Of a stretch of DNA of 64,000 bases, positions 20,962 through 31,720 are shown piece by piece (position 1 is the stretch's first letter; every line of letters begins with the position of its first letter). The position numbers and the translations under genes are program-made. The notes below the pieces were generated by a model that saw only the letters and a program-made list of their open reading frames with translations, was not told where the DNA came from and made no database searches. This DNA comes from Lachnospiraceae bacterium (GTDB taxonomy: Bacteria; Bacillota; Clostridia; Lachnospirales; Lachnospiraceae): contig JAILRO010000044.1 of the NCBI GenBank assembly GCA_024698145.1, positions 1 to 64,000 of the forward strand, read 5' to 3'.

Positions 20962-22110
20962 ATGTTTAGAAGCATAGTAAAACGTATAGTTTTTGGATTG
21001 ATATATCCGTGTCGGTACAAAATATCTTCGAGAAAAAAGATTAACAACAGGAAGGTTGTTTTTGTAGAAACTCACGAAGATTATATAACAGACAACTTTA
21101 AGTTGCTGTATGAAGAATTTAAGAAATTGGGATACGAGGTTAATGTATGTTTTCTTAAGGTTTCATCTTCTTCGTGGGGTACAATAATCAAAAAATCCAT
21201 TAAACTTATTGATGATATTGGCGATGCATCTTATATTTTTTTGGATGAGTCTAACAGTCTCTTTGGATCATTTAAACTTAGAGAGGAAACACAACTTATT
21301 CAATTGTGGCATGCCTGTGGCGCTTTCAAAAAGTGGGGATATAGCGTTGCCGATAAGAGTTTTGGCGATGATAAAAAATCTCTTGATAGATATTCCGGAC
21401 ACAGGAATTACAGCCTTGTTACTGTAAGTGGTAAGGAGGTTTGCTGGGCGTACGAGGAGGCATTTGGCCTTTCACAGGAATCGGGAATTGTTAAGCCACT
21501 TGGTGTCTCAAGAACTGACATGTATTTTGATGAGGGCTATATTAATAAGGCTAAGAATCATTTAAGTAATCTACCGATTGATGTCAAAGGAAAGCAGATA
21601 ATAACATATCTGCCGACATTTCGCGGAAGTATTGATAAGGCAAAGGGACCGGATTGTTTTGATATAAAAAGTTTTGAGAAGTACCGTGATAAATACGTTT
21701 TTTTGATTAAGAATCATCCGTTTGTTAAAGACGGATTGGCGATACCAAAAGATTTTCAGGATTTTTGTGTTAATGCCGGTGCTGATATAACAATTGAGGA
21801 TTTGATAATTGCGTCAGATATTTGTATCACTGATTATTCGTCGGTAGTGTTTGAATATTCTCTTATGAATAAACCGATAATTTTCTTTGCATATGATATT
21901 GATGAATATGAGAAGGAACGAGGCTTTTATTATTCTTACAAAAAGTTTGTGCCGGGGCCGGTTTGCGACAATATGAAGGAGCTCGTTGATGCAATTGATA
22001 ATATAGATAAGTTTGATTATGAACGTCTGAATCATTTTAAAGAGTTGTATATGAATGGCTGTGATGGCCACGCAACTAAAAGGATTCTTGACTATATAAA
22101 TGCAATATAA
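20962..22110 (+). CDS. CDP-glycerol glycerophosphotransferase family protein
   Basis: QLWHACGAFKKWGYS, LGVSRTDMYF, ITYLPTFRGS and DICITDYSSVVFEYSLM. Confidence 0.9.
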   Translation: MFRSIVKRIVFGLIYPCRYKISSRKKINNRKVVFVETHEDYITDNFKLLYEEFKKLGYEVNVCFLKVSSSSWGTIIKKSIKLIDDIGDASYIFLDESNSLFGSFKLREETQLIQLWHACGAFKKWGYSVADKSFGDDKKSLDRYSGHRNYSLVTVSGKEVCWAYEEAFGLSQESGIVKPLGVSRTDMYFDEGYINKAKNHLSNLPIDVKGKQIITYLPTFRGSIDKAKGPDCFDIKSFEKYRDKYVFLIKNHPFVKDGLAIPKDFQDFCVNAGADITIEDLIIASDICITDYSSVVFEYSLMNKPIIFFAYDIDEYEKERGFYYSYKKFVPGPVCDNMKELVDAIDNIDKFDYERLNHFKELYMNGCDGHATKRILDYINAI

Positions 22111-22145
22111 CAATAAGAGGTTTGTTTAATACAGGAGGTAAAACA

Positions 22146-22862
22146 ATGGAACGCAGTAATGTTTTTGGAGTAGTGCTTGCAGGAGGAATCGGAACCCGTA
22201 TGGGTAACGTAGAAAAACCAAAGCAGTTTATGGAGATTGGCGGCAAACCAATCATAGTTCACACGATTGAGAAATTTGCTGTTAATTCAGAGTTTGAGAA
22301 GATACTTGTGTTGTCACCAAAACAGTGGATTAAGCACACACAGGATCTTATTAAAAAGAACATTCCCAATTATGACAATATAGTTGTAATTGAGGGGGGA
22401 GCTTCTAGAAATGAAACTATCATGAATGCAATTGCATATATTGAGAAGGAAGGTCTTCTTGATGATGAGACAATAATAGTTACTCATGATTCCGTAAGAC
22501 CGTTTGTAACTCATAGAATTCTTGAGGAAAATATTCGTTATGCAAAGGAGTTTGGTGCATGTGATACTGTAATTCCTGCGACAGACACAATAGTTGAGAG
22601 TACAGATCACAAGCTTATAACAAATATTCCTGATCGTTCCGTTATGTATCAGGGACAGACTCCTCAGTCATTTAAAGCAAAGAGACTTAGAGAACTTTAC
22701 GAATCACTTACACCTTCGGAGAAGACAATACTTACTGATGCATGTAAAATACTTGTTATAAAAGGTGATAGTGTACACCTTGTTGAAGGAGAGGTTTCCA
22801 ACATTAAGATTACATACCCATATGATCTTAAGGTTGCAGAGTCATTGTTAGGAGGCATGTAA
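22146..22862 (+). CDS. IspD/TarI family cytidylyltransferase (ribitol- or MEP-type)
   Basis: GVVLAGGIGTRMGNVEKPKQFMEIGGKPIIVHTIEKF and THDSVRPFVT. Adjacent TarJ-like dehydrogenase favours a ribitol-5-phosphate role. Confidence 0.88.
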   Translation: MERSNVFGVVLAGGIGTRMGNVEKPKQFMEIGGKPIIVHTIEKFAVNSEFEKILVLSPKQWIKHTQDLIKKNIPNYDNIVVIEGGASRNETIMNAIAYIEKEGLLDDETIIVTHDSVRPFVTHRILEENIRYAKEFGACDTVIPATDTIVESTDHKLITNIPDRSVMYQGQTPQSFKAKRLRELYESLTPSEKTILTDACKILVIKGDSVHLVEGEVSNIKITYPYDLKVAESLLGGM

Positions 22863-22863
22863 T

Positions 22864-23889
22864 ATGTTAAATGCTGTATATCAGTTAAAAAGACCGAGAC
22901 AGTTTGAATTAGTATACAAGGATATTGTGTTTGACAAAGAGAATGTTATTGTGCGTCCTACACACCTTTCAATCTGTAATGCGGACCAAAGATACTATCA
23001 AGGAACGCGTCCGGAAGAAATATTAAGAAAGAAACTTCCTATGGCACTTATTCACGAAGCTATAGGTAAAGTTATGTATGATCCTACCGGCGAGTTTAAT
23101 GTTGGTGATTATGTAGTTATGATTCCAAATCTTCCTTGTGAAGAAGATGATATAATTGCAGAGAATTATCTTAGAAGTTCGAGATTCCGTGCAAGTGGTA
23201 CGGATGGATTTTTGCAGGAGTATGTTCAGACTACCCCGGATAGATTGGTTAAACTTCCGGAAGGAATCAATCATACAGTTGCTGCTTTTAGTGAACTTGT
23301 GAGTGTAAGTCTTCATTCTATTGGAAGATTTATGGATACTGCACATGAGAGAAGAAGAAGAATAGGCGTATGGGGTGACGGTAACCTTGGCTATATTACA
23401 TCACTTTTGTTAAAAACTATGTATCCGGAAACAGAAGTATATGTATTTGGTGTAAATGAATCCAAACTTCAGGACTTTACTTTTGCGGATGGAACATATC
23501 TGGTTAATTCGATACCGGATGATTTTTCTATGGACCATGCGTTTGAATGTGTTGGCGGTGGCGCTGCACACAAGGCAATCAATCAGATAATTGATTATAT
23601 TAATCCGCAAGGAACTATAGGAATCCTTGGCGTGTCTGAAGATCTTGCGCCGATTAATACAAGAATGATTCTTGAGAAAGGACTCAAACTTGTAGGAAGT
23701 AGCAGAAGCGGAAGAGAAGATTTTGTAAAGCTTGTCAATCTATACAGTGAAAAACCTGAAGTTGTAGATTACCTTGAGAATATAGTAGGTGAGCAGATTG
23801 TGATACGTGAGCTTAAGGATATTTCAAGAGCATTTGAGAAGGATATTCATAAGCTTATCGGTAAAACAGTTATGATTTGGGATAAATAA
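22864..23889 (+). CDS. TarJ-like zinc-type alcohol dehydrogenase (ribitol-5-phosphate dehydrogenase)
   Basis: MDR dehydrogenase architecture immediately downstream of a TarI-like gene. Confidence 0.82.
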   Translation: MLNAVYQLKRPRQFELVYKDIVFDKENVIVRPTHLSICNADQRYYQGTRPEEILRKKLPMALIHEAIGKVMYDPTGEFNVGDYVVMIPNLPCEEDDIIAENYLRSSRFRASGTDGFLQEYVQTTPDRLVKLPEGINHTVAAFSELVSVSLHSIGRFMDTAHERRRRIGVWGDGNLGYITSLLLKTMYPETEVYVFGVNESKLQDFTFADGTYLVNSIPDDFSMDHAFECVGGGAAHKAINQIIDYINPQGTIGILGVSEDLAPINTRMILEKGLKLVGSSRSGREDFVKLVNLYSEKPEVVDYLENIVGEQIVIRELKDISRAFEKDIHKLIGKTVMIWDK

Positions 23890-23891
23890 TT

Positions 23892-24635
23892 ATGGATAAT
23901 ATTTCGGTATCTGTCATTATACCTGTGTATAATTGTGAACGATATATAGGCAAAGCGATAGAATCTGTGCTTGCACAAAAGGTGGATTTGGAATGCATAA
24001 TTGTTGACGACAATTCTACCGATAAAACTTCATCTATTGTGAAAAGTTATATGGACGATGCACGCATTAAGTATGTGAAAAATGAAACAAACAAGGGCGT
24101 TGCATATAATAGGAATCTCGGTGTGAAGATGGCACGTGGCAAGTATGTTGCTTTTTTGGATGCTGATGATTATTGGACGGAGGACAAATTAAGCGTTCAG
24201 TTATCATTTATGGAAGAGAACGGTGCAGTACTTACATCTACAGGACGAGAACTTATGGATGAAGATGGTAATCTGTCCGGTAAATGCATAAATATTCCGG
24301 AGAAGATAACATATAAGAGGCTACTTACCGGCAATGTAATTAACACGTCAGCATCTATGGTGCTTACCGAGGTTGCAAGGAAGTATCCTATGGTTAATGA
24401 TCGTCTTCATGAAGATTACATCATGTGGCTTTCAATATTGAAGGACGGTAATGTTGCTTATGGTATCAATGAGCCTATGTTGAAATATCGTATGGTTAAG
24501 GGCTCGAAGTCAAATAATAAGTTTAAGTCGGCACGGATGACATACGGTGTATATCGATACATCGGTTTATCACCGGTAAAAGCATTTTACTATTTCTGCT
24601 GTTACGCAGTTAAAGGTGTACTTAAATATATTTGA
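23892..24635 (+). CDS. Glycosyltransferase family 2 protein
   Basis: VSVIIPVYNCERYIGKAIESVLAQ, IIVDDNSTDKT and AFLDADDYW. Confidence 0.94.
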   Translation: MDNISVSVIIPVYNCERYIGKAIESVLAQKVDLECIIVDDNSTDKTSSIVKSYMDDARIKYVKNETNKGVAYNRNLGVKMARGKYVAFLDADDYWTEDKLSVQLSFMEENGAVLTSTGRELMDEDGNLSGKCINIPEKITYKRLLTGNVINTSASMVLTEVARKYPMVNDRLHEDYIMWLSILKDGNVAYGINEPMLKYRMVKGSKSNNKFKSARMTYGVYRYIGLSPVKAFYYFCCYAVKGVLKYI

Positions 24636-24757
24636 CAGATAATATTAAGAATTTCATAAGAATTATACGCTTTAGTTCTATTGTAAAAAAATTACGGAAG
24701 TGTTATAATTCTCGTTGATTTGTGTTTGACAATGAAAAACAAACAGGAGGACATTTT

Positions 24758-26584
24758 ATGTGTGGAATCGTAGGTTATATTGGTAATGAGCAGGCGGCAC
24801 CTATACTTTTGGATGGACTTGCTAAGCTCGAGTACAGAGGATATGACTCAGCCGGACTTGCAGTTTTCGGCGATAAGGATATAGAAGTTGTTAAAGCTAA
24901 AGGAAGACTTCAGGCGTTGAGAGATTTGACCGGTGATGGCAAATCATTAAAAGGAACGCTTGGAATCGGACATACGAGATGGGCAACACACGGAGAACCT
25001 TCCGTTGCTAATGCGCATCCGCATTATAACAAGGATAAGACGATTGCCGTTGTTCATAATGGAATTATCGAGAATTATCAGCATTTGAAAGAGAAACTTA
25101 TAAGCAGAGGATATGAGTTTTCTTCAGAAACAGATACAGAAGTAGTGGCTCATTATCTTGATTATTATTACAAGGGCAACCCGTTAGAAGCAGTACAGAA
25201 GGTTATGCACAGAGTTCAGGGATCATATGCACTTGGTATTATATTTAAGGATTTCCCTGATAAGCTTTTTGCTGTTCGTAAGGATTCGCCGCTTGTTGTA
25301 GGTCAGTCTGGAAAGGGTAATTTTATTGCATCGGATGTTCCTGCAATACTTAAATACACCAGAGAGGTTTATTTTATTGAGAATCAGGAAATATGCGAGC
25401 TTACAAGAGAAGGTATTTCTTTCTTCAATGAGGACCTTGAGAAGATTACAAAAGAAACCAAGACGATAGAATGGGATATCGAAGCTGCCGAGAAGGGCGG
25501 ATACGAGCATTTCATGCTCAAAGAAATATACGAGCAGCCTAAGGCTGTTGCGGATACAATCAGTCCAAGAATAAAAGATGGTAAGGTTGTAATCGAAGAA
25601 CTTAATATGACAGAAGAAGATATTAAGAAACTTAAGAGAATATATATTGTAGGTTGTGGTTCTGCTTATCATGTGGGTGTGACCGGTAGATACATTATTG
25701 AGAAGCTTACAAGAATACCGGTTGAGGTTGATCTTGCGTCAGAGTTTCGTTACAGAGATCCGATTATTGAGCCGGATTCAATGACGATAATAATAAGCCA
25801 GTCCGGAGAAACGGCAGATTCACTCGCGGCCCTTAGAAAAGCACAGGAGTTAGGCTCAAAGGTTCTTGGTATTGTTAACGTCGTTGGTTCTACAATTGCG
25901 AGAGAAGCAGATAATGTAATGTACACTCATGCAGGACCGGAGATTTCTGTTGCGACAACCAAGGCATATAGTACACAGCTTGTTTCACTTTATATGCTTG
26001 CTATGTTGTTTGCAAGCACAAGAGAGACAATAAGTGAAGAGGAAATGAATGAGCTTGTTGCTGAGATTACTAAGCTTCCGGATAAGATTTCGGAGATACT
26101 CGGCGACAAAGAGAGAATACAGTGGTTCGCCAGCAAATATGCTAATGCAAAAGATGTTTTCTTCCTTGGAAGAGGTTGCGATTATGCTACATCTCTTGAA
26201 GGTTCACTTAAGCTTAAGGAGATTTCGTACATTCACTCTGAAGCTTATGCGGCAGGCGAACTTAAACATGGAACAATTTCACTTATAGAGGATGGCGTAC
26301 TTGTAGTTTCTGTTGTTACACAGCCTGATCTTTATGAGAAAATGATAAGTAACATCGTTGAAGTAAGAACAAGAGGCGGATATATCTTCTCGCTTACCAA
26401 TAAGGGTAATTTTGCTATTGAAGATACATCTGATTTCACAGTATATATTCCGAATACGCATCCGTGCTTTACACCGTCACTTGCGGTAGTTCCGCTTCAG
26501 TTATTCGGATATTATGTATCGGTTGCTAAGGGTCTTGACGTAGATAAGCCAAGAAACCTTGCCAAATCGGTTACTGTAGAGTAA
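24758..26584 (+). CDS. glmS: Glutamine-fructose-6-phosphate transaminase (isomerizing)
   Basis: MCGIVGYIG, GIGHTRWATHG, IISQSGETADSLAALR and C-terminal DKPRNLAKSVTVE. Confidence 0.98.
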   Translation: MCGIVGYIGNEQAAPILLDGLAKLEYRGYDSAGLAVFGDKDIEVVKAKGRLQALRDLTGDGKSLKGTLGIGHTRWATHGEPSVANAHPHYNKDKTIAVVHNGIIENYQHLKEKLISRGYEFSSETDTEVVAHYLDYYYKGNPLEAVQKVMHRVQGSYALGIIFKDFPDKLFAVRKDSPLVVGQSGKGNFIASDVPAILKYTREVYFIENQEICELTREGISFFNEDLEKITKETKTIEWDIEAAEKGGYEHFMLKEIYEQPKAVADTISPRIKDGKVVIEELNMTEEDIKKLKRIYIVGCGSAYHVGVTGRYIIEKLTRIPVEVDLASEFRYRDPIIEPDSMTIIISQSGETADSLAALRKAQELGSKVLGIVNVVGSTIAREADNVMYTHAGPEISVATTKAYSTQLVSLYMLAMLFASTRETISEEEMNELVAEITKLPDKISEILGDKERIQWFASKYANAKDVFFLGRGCDYATSLEGSLKLKEISYIHSEAYAAGELKHGTISLIEDGVLVVSVVTQPDLYEKMISNIVEVRTRGGYIFSLTNKGNFAIEDTSDFTVYIPNTHPCFTPSLAVVPLQLFGYYVSVAKGLDVDKPRNLAKSVTVE

Positions 26585-26615
26585 TCGTATGTAAGACTAT
26601 AGGAGGAATATTTTA

Positions 26616-27737
26616 ATGAGTAAAGCAAGAAAAAAGAAGAAGGGCAAGAAACTTGGACTTATTCTTTTAATAGAGGTAATAGTACTTTTGGTGTTGGTTG
26701 CATGTTTTGCATGGTATTACGTCAATAGCAAGTTAGACATGGTGGTTGAGGATGATTCAATCAATAAGGAAGAAATAGATGTCAGTGATGCGGCAACAGA
26801 TGCAATGGAAGAAGATTATACAACAATTGCACTGTTTGGACTTGATGCAAGAGAAGGCGGAGATATGACCAACTCGGGAGTTGCCCATAGTGATGCAGTA
26901 ATAATTGCAAGTATTGATAATAAGACAAAGGAAGTCAGACTTGCGTCTGTATACAGAGATTGTTTCCTTGAACTTTCGAATAACTCTAATTCAACAGAGA
27001 AGGTTACTCATGCCTATATTTATGGAGGACCTACATGTTCGATGGAAACTCTTAATAAGAACTTAGATCTTAATATCAAAGATTACGTTGCTGTTGATTT
27101 TAAGGCACTTACCAAGGCTATAGATGCTTTAGGTGGCGTAACAATTGATGTTAAGTCAAAGGAGATTAATAATCTTAATCATAATTTGGAGGAACAGGTT
27201 CGGGTAACGGGAATTGCTTCGGAGGGTGTATGGTCTGCCGGTGAACAGACGCTTAATGGTACACAGGCAACTGCTTACGCACGAATTCGTAAGGTCGGAA
27301 ATGGAGACTTTGAAAGAACACAGAGACAGAGAGCTGTAATAACAGCGATGGTTAAGAAAGCAAAAGATTCAGATCTCTCTACACTTAACAATGCAATTGA
27401 TGAAGTGTTACCTCTTGTTGCAACTAATCTTTCAAGAAAACAGATTTTATCTTTGGCTAAAGATTTGGCCGGTTATGAACTTACAGAGAATATTGGATTC
27501 CCTCTTTCGAATACAACACCGAATCTGGGAAGCAAGGGAAGCGTTGTTGTTCCTGCCAATTTGCTTAGTAATGTTAAGAACCTTCACGAATTTTTGTATC
27601 CGACTGACAATGAATACAAACCTTCGTCAGAGGTAGAGAGAATTAGTAATGCAATAACAAATGAAACAGGTGTTGGTGACCAGTTTACAGATGATAAGAA
27701 GACTGAAGAACCTACACAGACTAATCAGGGGAAATAG
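26616..27737 (+). CDS. LytR-CpsA-Psr (LCP) family protein
   Basis: N-terminal TM; ARGLDA-like IALFGLDAREGG...HSDAVIIASID; ALGGVTIDV; ARIRKVGNGDFERTQRQRAVI. Confidence 0.95.
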   Translation: MSKARKKKKGKKLGLILLIEVIVLLVLVACFAWYYVNSKLDMVVEDDSINKEEIDVSDAATDAMEEDYTTIALFGLDAREGGDMTNSGVAHSDAVIIASIDNKTKEVRLASVYRDCFLELSNNSNSTEKVTHAYIYGGPTCSMETLNKNLDLNIKDYVAVDFKALTKAIDALGGVTIDVKSKEINNLNHNLEEQVRVTGIASEGVWSAGEQTLNGTQATAYARIRKVGNGDFERTQRQRAVITAMVKKAKDSDLSTLNNAIDEVLPLVATNLSRKQILSLAKDLAGYELTENIGFPLSNTTPNLGSKGSVVVPANLLSNVKNLHEFLYPTDNEYKPSSEVERISNAITNETGVGDQFTDDKKTEEPTQTNQGK

Positions 27738-27812
27738 AACACATTAGAGGAACTTTGTTGATTAAAATGACATTTAATGGATAAAGTTCCTTTTGTCATA
27801 GGAGGAGATATT

Positions 27813-30317
27813 ATGAGGAAAAGATATTATGCTTGTGCGGCTATGTTTCTTGTATCGGGGTTGGCGGTTATGATGCCTGCAAGTGCTGTTAAAGCACAAA
27901 AGTCAGTAATTGAAGAGCAGAATATTCAACTCATACAAGAGGGTGATTTTGTTGTACCGGATGAAGATTATTCTTTCGATGACGAAGAATTGATAAGTTA
28001 TCTTAACGGTAATGAAAGTGAGAACACCACGGAAACTGTTTCGTTAGATGAGCGAAAGAAAGCCTGTGCGGCCCAACTTTTATTAGCGATGCGTAACTGT
28101 GATTTGGAGATAGATGTCAGTGAATATGAACTTACGAAGGATGAGTTTAAGAAAGTAATATCTGACGTGGTTAATAGTAATCCTGAACTGTTTTATATTG
28201 GGCAGAAATATGGTGTTACAAAAACTTCGACAGATGACGGTACTGAAATTGTTAAAAAATGTCTTGGATTTTATGAGAATCAGAAGAAAATCAAAGATGA
28301 CAACGGAAATGTTACAGGATACACGGCAGTTGATAAAGCGGATATAAAAGCAAAGAAAAAGGTAATTGAAGATAAAAGAGATGAGGTGTTAGCGACTGCG
28401 GTAAAAGCTAATATGACGACGGCAGAAAAAGCATTGCTTATTCACGATTATCTTTGTTTGAATGTAGAATATGATTATAGTGCGTATATGCAGGAGCAGA
28501 CGGGTGGACAGACTAATTATACTGAATCTGACTATGATATTTACGGTGCGCTGATATGCAAAAAGGCGGTTTGTCAGGGATATTCGCTAGCATTTAAGTA
28601 TCTTATGGAAGAAGCAGGTTGTGATAATATAGGATTTGCAACTACATCTTCTCATGTATGGAATACAATTACCATTGATGGTGAAGGATACAATGTTGAT
28701 TGTACATGGGATGATCCTAATTGGGATACACTTGGTAATGTCAGACACAATTATCTGTTAAGAGGTCGCAATTTTGCTAACCATAATTCTTTGGAAAAGT
28801 CGGACAGGGAATGCAATGGAACACAATTTGACCACTACTTCTGGTGTGGAATAAACAGCGGAATATTTTATCATGAGGGTAAGTTATATTATATCAATTC
28901 GGATGGCAAACTTTGCAAACGTGACGGAATAAACACAGAAGATAAGGAAGAGACTACAGACCTTTCGCTTGAGACTACAGATTCATGGAATTACGTAAAT
29001 GCCGCAAAACTTGCGCTCACAAAGAATTATGTTGTGTACCATGATCAGAAATCGTTATATGCTTATAAGTATAAGAACGGAGAAAAAGGAGAACTTTATA
29101 AGCCAAGCCTTGAGGATGAAGAAGAGATATATGGATTGGCTGTAAGCGGTGATACGTTGTCATATGCCACAAGAAACAGACAGGAAGTATTAGATAATAA
29201 TATAACAGAGCAATCGGTTTATACTTACGCTTTGCCGGATGATCCGTTTATGGTTCCGGTAGAATCGGTTACAATCACAGGTACAAACACTTTGCACATA
29301 ACAATGCAGAATGGTGCATATGTGTATGAAAAAGGACAGTTGAAAGCAACTGTTAGCCCAACAGATGCAACGAATAAAAGAATATATTCCTGGACAAGCA
29401 GTGATGAGTCGGTACTTCGAGTAGATGTTAATGGTGTGATTGTTGCAGTTGCGCCGGGAACGGTTACTGTCAAGGCAATATCTTATGATGGACCTACGGC
29501 AGCATTTAAAGTTTCGGTTGTTATGGAGGGTGATATTACATCTTCGGATGGCTCGGTTGTTCATTATGATGAAGGAAAACTTTTAGCTAACCAATTCTAT
29601 ACCGAGAATGGTAAAATATATTATTTGGGTGCCGATGGCAAACGTGTAAAAGGGTTTACTACAATAAGCGGCAATAAATACTATTTTGACAGTGAAGGAG
29701 CAATGCTTACCGGTTGGCAGAAAATTGGCGGTAATACGTACTGCTTCAAATCAAACGGTGTTATGCTTACGGGTTGGCAGAACATAAACGGTAATACATA
29801 TTATTTCAATGAAAATGGTTGGATGTTTACAGGTTGGCAGGAAATAAACGGATTCAAGTATTACTTTAATGATAAAGGAATTTCATTGACTGTCGGTTGG
29901 CAAAAAATAGATGGAAAGCAGTATTACTTCAATATGCAAGGTGTACCTGTTACAGGCTGGCAGGTTATTGAAGGAAGCACATACTGTTTTGATGAAAAAG
30001 GAGTTATGTTAACCGGATGGCGGAAAATATCGGGTAAAAAATACTACTTCAATAAAGAAGGAGTTATGTTAACCGGATGGAGAAAAATCTCAAAGAAACA
30101 GTATTATTTTAACAAGAAAGGTGCAATGCAGACCGGTTGGAAGACTATCAAGAAGAAGCGTTACTATTTCAATAAGAAGGGTGTTATGCAGACCGGTTGG
30201 AAGACTATCAAGAAGAAGCGTTACTACTTCACAAAGAAGGGTGTTATGGTTAAAGGTCTTACTACAATTAAAGGAGTTTCATACTACTTTGCAAATGATG
30301 GTCATTTTATAAGTTAA
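27813..30317 (+). CDS. Secreted transglutaminase-like protein with Ig-like domain and C-terminal cell-wall-binding repeats
   Basis: Signal peptide; AVCQGYSLAFKYLMEEAG...SSHVWNTITIDGEGYNVDCTWDDP; BIG2-like VESVTITGTNTLH...YSWTSSDESVLRVDVNGVIVAVAPGTVTVKA; many TGWQKI-G--YYFN--G-M repeats. Confidence 0.9.
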   Translation: MRKRYYACAAMFLVSGLAVMMPASAVKAQKSVIEEQNIQLIQEGDFVVPDEDYSFDDEELISYLNGNESENTTETVSLDERKKACAAQLLLAMRNCDLEIDVSEYELTKDEFKKVISDVVNSNPELFYIGQKYGVTKTSTDDGTEIVKKCLGFYENQKKIKDDNGNVTGYTAVDKADIKAKKKVIEDKRDEVLATAVKANMTTAEKALLIHDYLCLNVEYDYSAYMQEQTGGQTNYTESDYDIYGALICKKAVCQGYSLAFKYLMEEAGCDNIGFATTSSHVWNTITIDGEGYNVDCTWDDPNWDTLGNVRHNYLLRGRNFANHNSLEKSDRECNGTQFDHYFWCGINSGIFYHEGKLYYINSDGKLCKRDGINTEDKEETTDLSLETTDSWNYVNAAKLALTKNYVVYHDQKSLYAYKYKNGEKGELYKPSLEDEEEIYGLAVSGDTLSYATRNRQEVLDNNITEQSVYTYALPDDPFMVPVESVTITGTNTLHITMQNGAYVYEKGQLKATVSPTDATNKRIYSWTSSDESVLRVDVNGVIVAVAPGTVTVKAISYDGPTAAFKVSVVMEGDITSSDGSVVHYDEGKLLANQFYTENGKIYYLGADGKRVKGFTTISGNKYYFDSEGAMLTGWQKIGGNTYCFKSNGVMLTGWQNINGNTYYFNENGWMFTGWQEINGFKYYFNDKGISLTVGWQKIDGKQYYFNMQGVPVTGWQVIEGSTYCFDEKGVMLTGWRKISGKKYYFNKEGVMLTGWRKISKKQYYFNKKGAMQTGWKTIKKKRYYFNKKGVMQTGWKTIKKKRYYFTKKGVMVKGLTTIKGVSYYFANDGHFIS
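29640..30300 (+). repeat. Tandem ~60-bp coding repeats (cell-wall-binding repeat)
   Basis: ~10 repeats; the two units around 30121-30240 are nearly identical at DNA level (gcagaccggttggaagactatcaagaagaagcgttactatttcaataagaag / ...ttactacttcacaaagaag). Confidence 0.9.
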
Positions 30318-30338
30318 TAGTATTGTGAGAGGTGCAGG

Positions 30339-31691
30339 ATGGAGAAAAGCTTTAAAAGAATATTATGTCAACTTGCGGTTGCACTATGCGCAGTTGCATT
30401 TATCGGATTAACAGGAATTAAAGCGCATGCTGCGGATTATGCAAACGATGGTGCGCTTAAAGTGTCCGGAGTGGGGCTTGCCAGTACAAAAACAGGACAG
30501 AAAGTAATCCTTCGTGGTGTGAGTACGCATGGAATAAACTGGGATGTTGCATATCCGTATATTTCAACAGAGGCATATGCAACGCTTAAGAATAATTATA
30601 ATGTGGATGCGATAAGACTTGCGATGTATACTACAGAATATTTTGGCTATTGTGATAAAGCAGGTGCGGGCGAATCACAAAGCGAAGTCCAAAGAGTTCT
30701 TAAGGAAAGAATAGACACCGGAGTAAAAGCTGCAACTGCCAATAATATGTATGTAATAATAGATTGGCATATATTAAATGACCAGAATCCGAATAAATAC
30801 AAGAGTCAGGCAAAAAAGTTTTTTGATGAGATTTCCAAAAAATATGCAGGTTATGATAATGTTCTTTATGAGATTTGCAACGAACCAAACGGAGGGACAA
30901 GTTGGAGTGATATAACCAAGTATGCCAAGGAAATCATACCTGTAATCAGAGCCAATTCACCTAACTCGATTATTATTGTCGGTACACCTACATGGTCTCA
31001 GGATGTGGATGTTGCTGCTGATAATCCTTTGCCGTACGATAATGTAATGTACACGCTTCATTTTTATTCGGCAACGCACAAAGACAGTTATCGCGACAAA
31101 TTAAAAAAGGCCATAGACAAGGGTCTTCCGATTATGGTTACAGAATATGGACTCTCTCCGGCGAGTGGTGACGGTAACCTTGACAAAGCAGAAGCGAAAA
31201 AATGGCTTGACATGTTAGATGCAAATGGTATAAGTTATTTTGCGTGGAGTTTGAGCAATAAGTCAGAAACTTCAGCGTTACTTAAATCAGGTACATCGAA
31301 GAAAAGCGGTTGGTCAACATCTGATTTATCGGAAGCCGGTAAGTGGGTGTTTGCTCAATACAAAAGCAGAAGCGGTTCGACAGGTTCACAGACTGACAGT
31401 GATCTTACAATGCCTGTTAAAGTAAAAGGATTAAAACTTAAGAAGATTAAGGGCAAGAAGATAAAAGTAACGTTTGATGCTGTTGAAGGTGCTTCCGGAT
31501 ATCAAATAAGATACTCGGACAACAAGAACTTTAAGAAGGCGAAGAATGTTACATCATTTACTAATAAAGTGACACTTAAAAAACTTAAGAAGAAAAAGAG
31601 CTGCTATGTAAAAGTACGTGCATATAAAACGTCAGGGAATGTCAGAAAGTACGGAAAATACAGTGGCGTTAAAGTGATAAAAATAAAGTAG
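30339..31691 (+). CDS. Secreted glycoside hydrolase family 5 (endoglucanase-like) with C-terminal FnIII-like domain
   Basis: LRGVSTHGINW, IIDWHIL, YEICNEPNG and VTEYGLSPASG; C-terminal Lys-rich FnIII-like repeat. Confidence 0.92.
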   Translation: MEKSFKRILCQLAVALCAVAFIGLTGIKAHAADYANDGALKVSGVGLASTKTGQKVILRGVSTHGINWDVAYPYISTEAYATLKNNYNVDAIRLAMYTTEYFGYCDKAGAGESQSEVQRVLKERIDTGVKAATANNMYVIIDWHILNDQNPNKYKSQAKKFFDEISKKYAGYDNVLYEICNEPNGGTSWSDITKYAKEIIPVIRANSPNSIIIVGTPTWSQDVDVAADNPLPYDNVMYTLHFYSATHKDSYRDKLKKAIDKGLPIMVTEYGLSPASGDGNLDKAEAKKWLDMLDANGISYFAWSLSNKSETSALLKSGTSKKSGWSTSDLSEAGKWVFAQYKSRSGSTGSQTDSDLTMPVKVKGLKLKKIKGKKIKVTFDAVEGASGYQIRYSDNKNFKKAKNVTSFTNKVTLKKLKKKKSCYVKVRAYKTSGNVRKYGKYSGVKVIKIK

Positions 31692-31720
31692 AAATGTGTT
31701 TTTATGGAGGAATTAAAGCA

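Noticed and set aside
24636-24757. glmS ribozyme upstream of glmS
   Set aside because: Only ~120 nt of AT-rich intergenic sequence and no recognisable glmS ribozyme core.
29640-30300. CRISPR-like regular spacing (~60 bp)
   Set aside because: In-frame protein repeats of a cell-wall-binding protein, no spacer/repeat structure and no cas genes.
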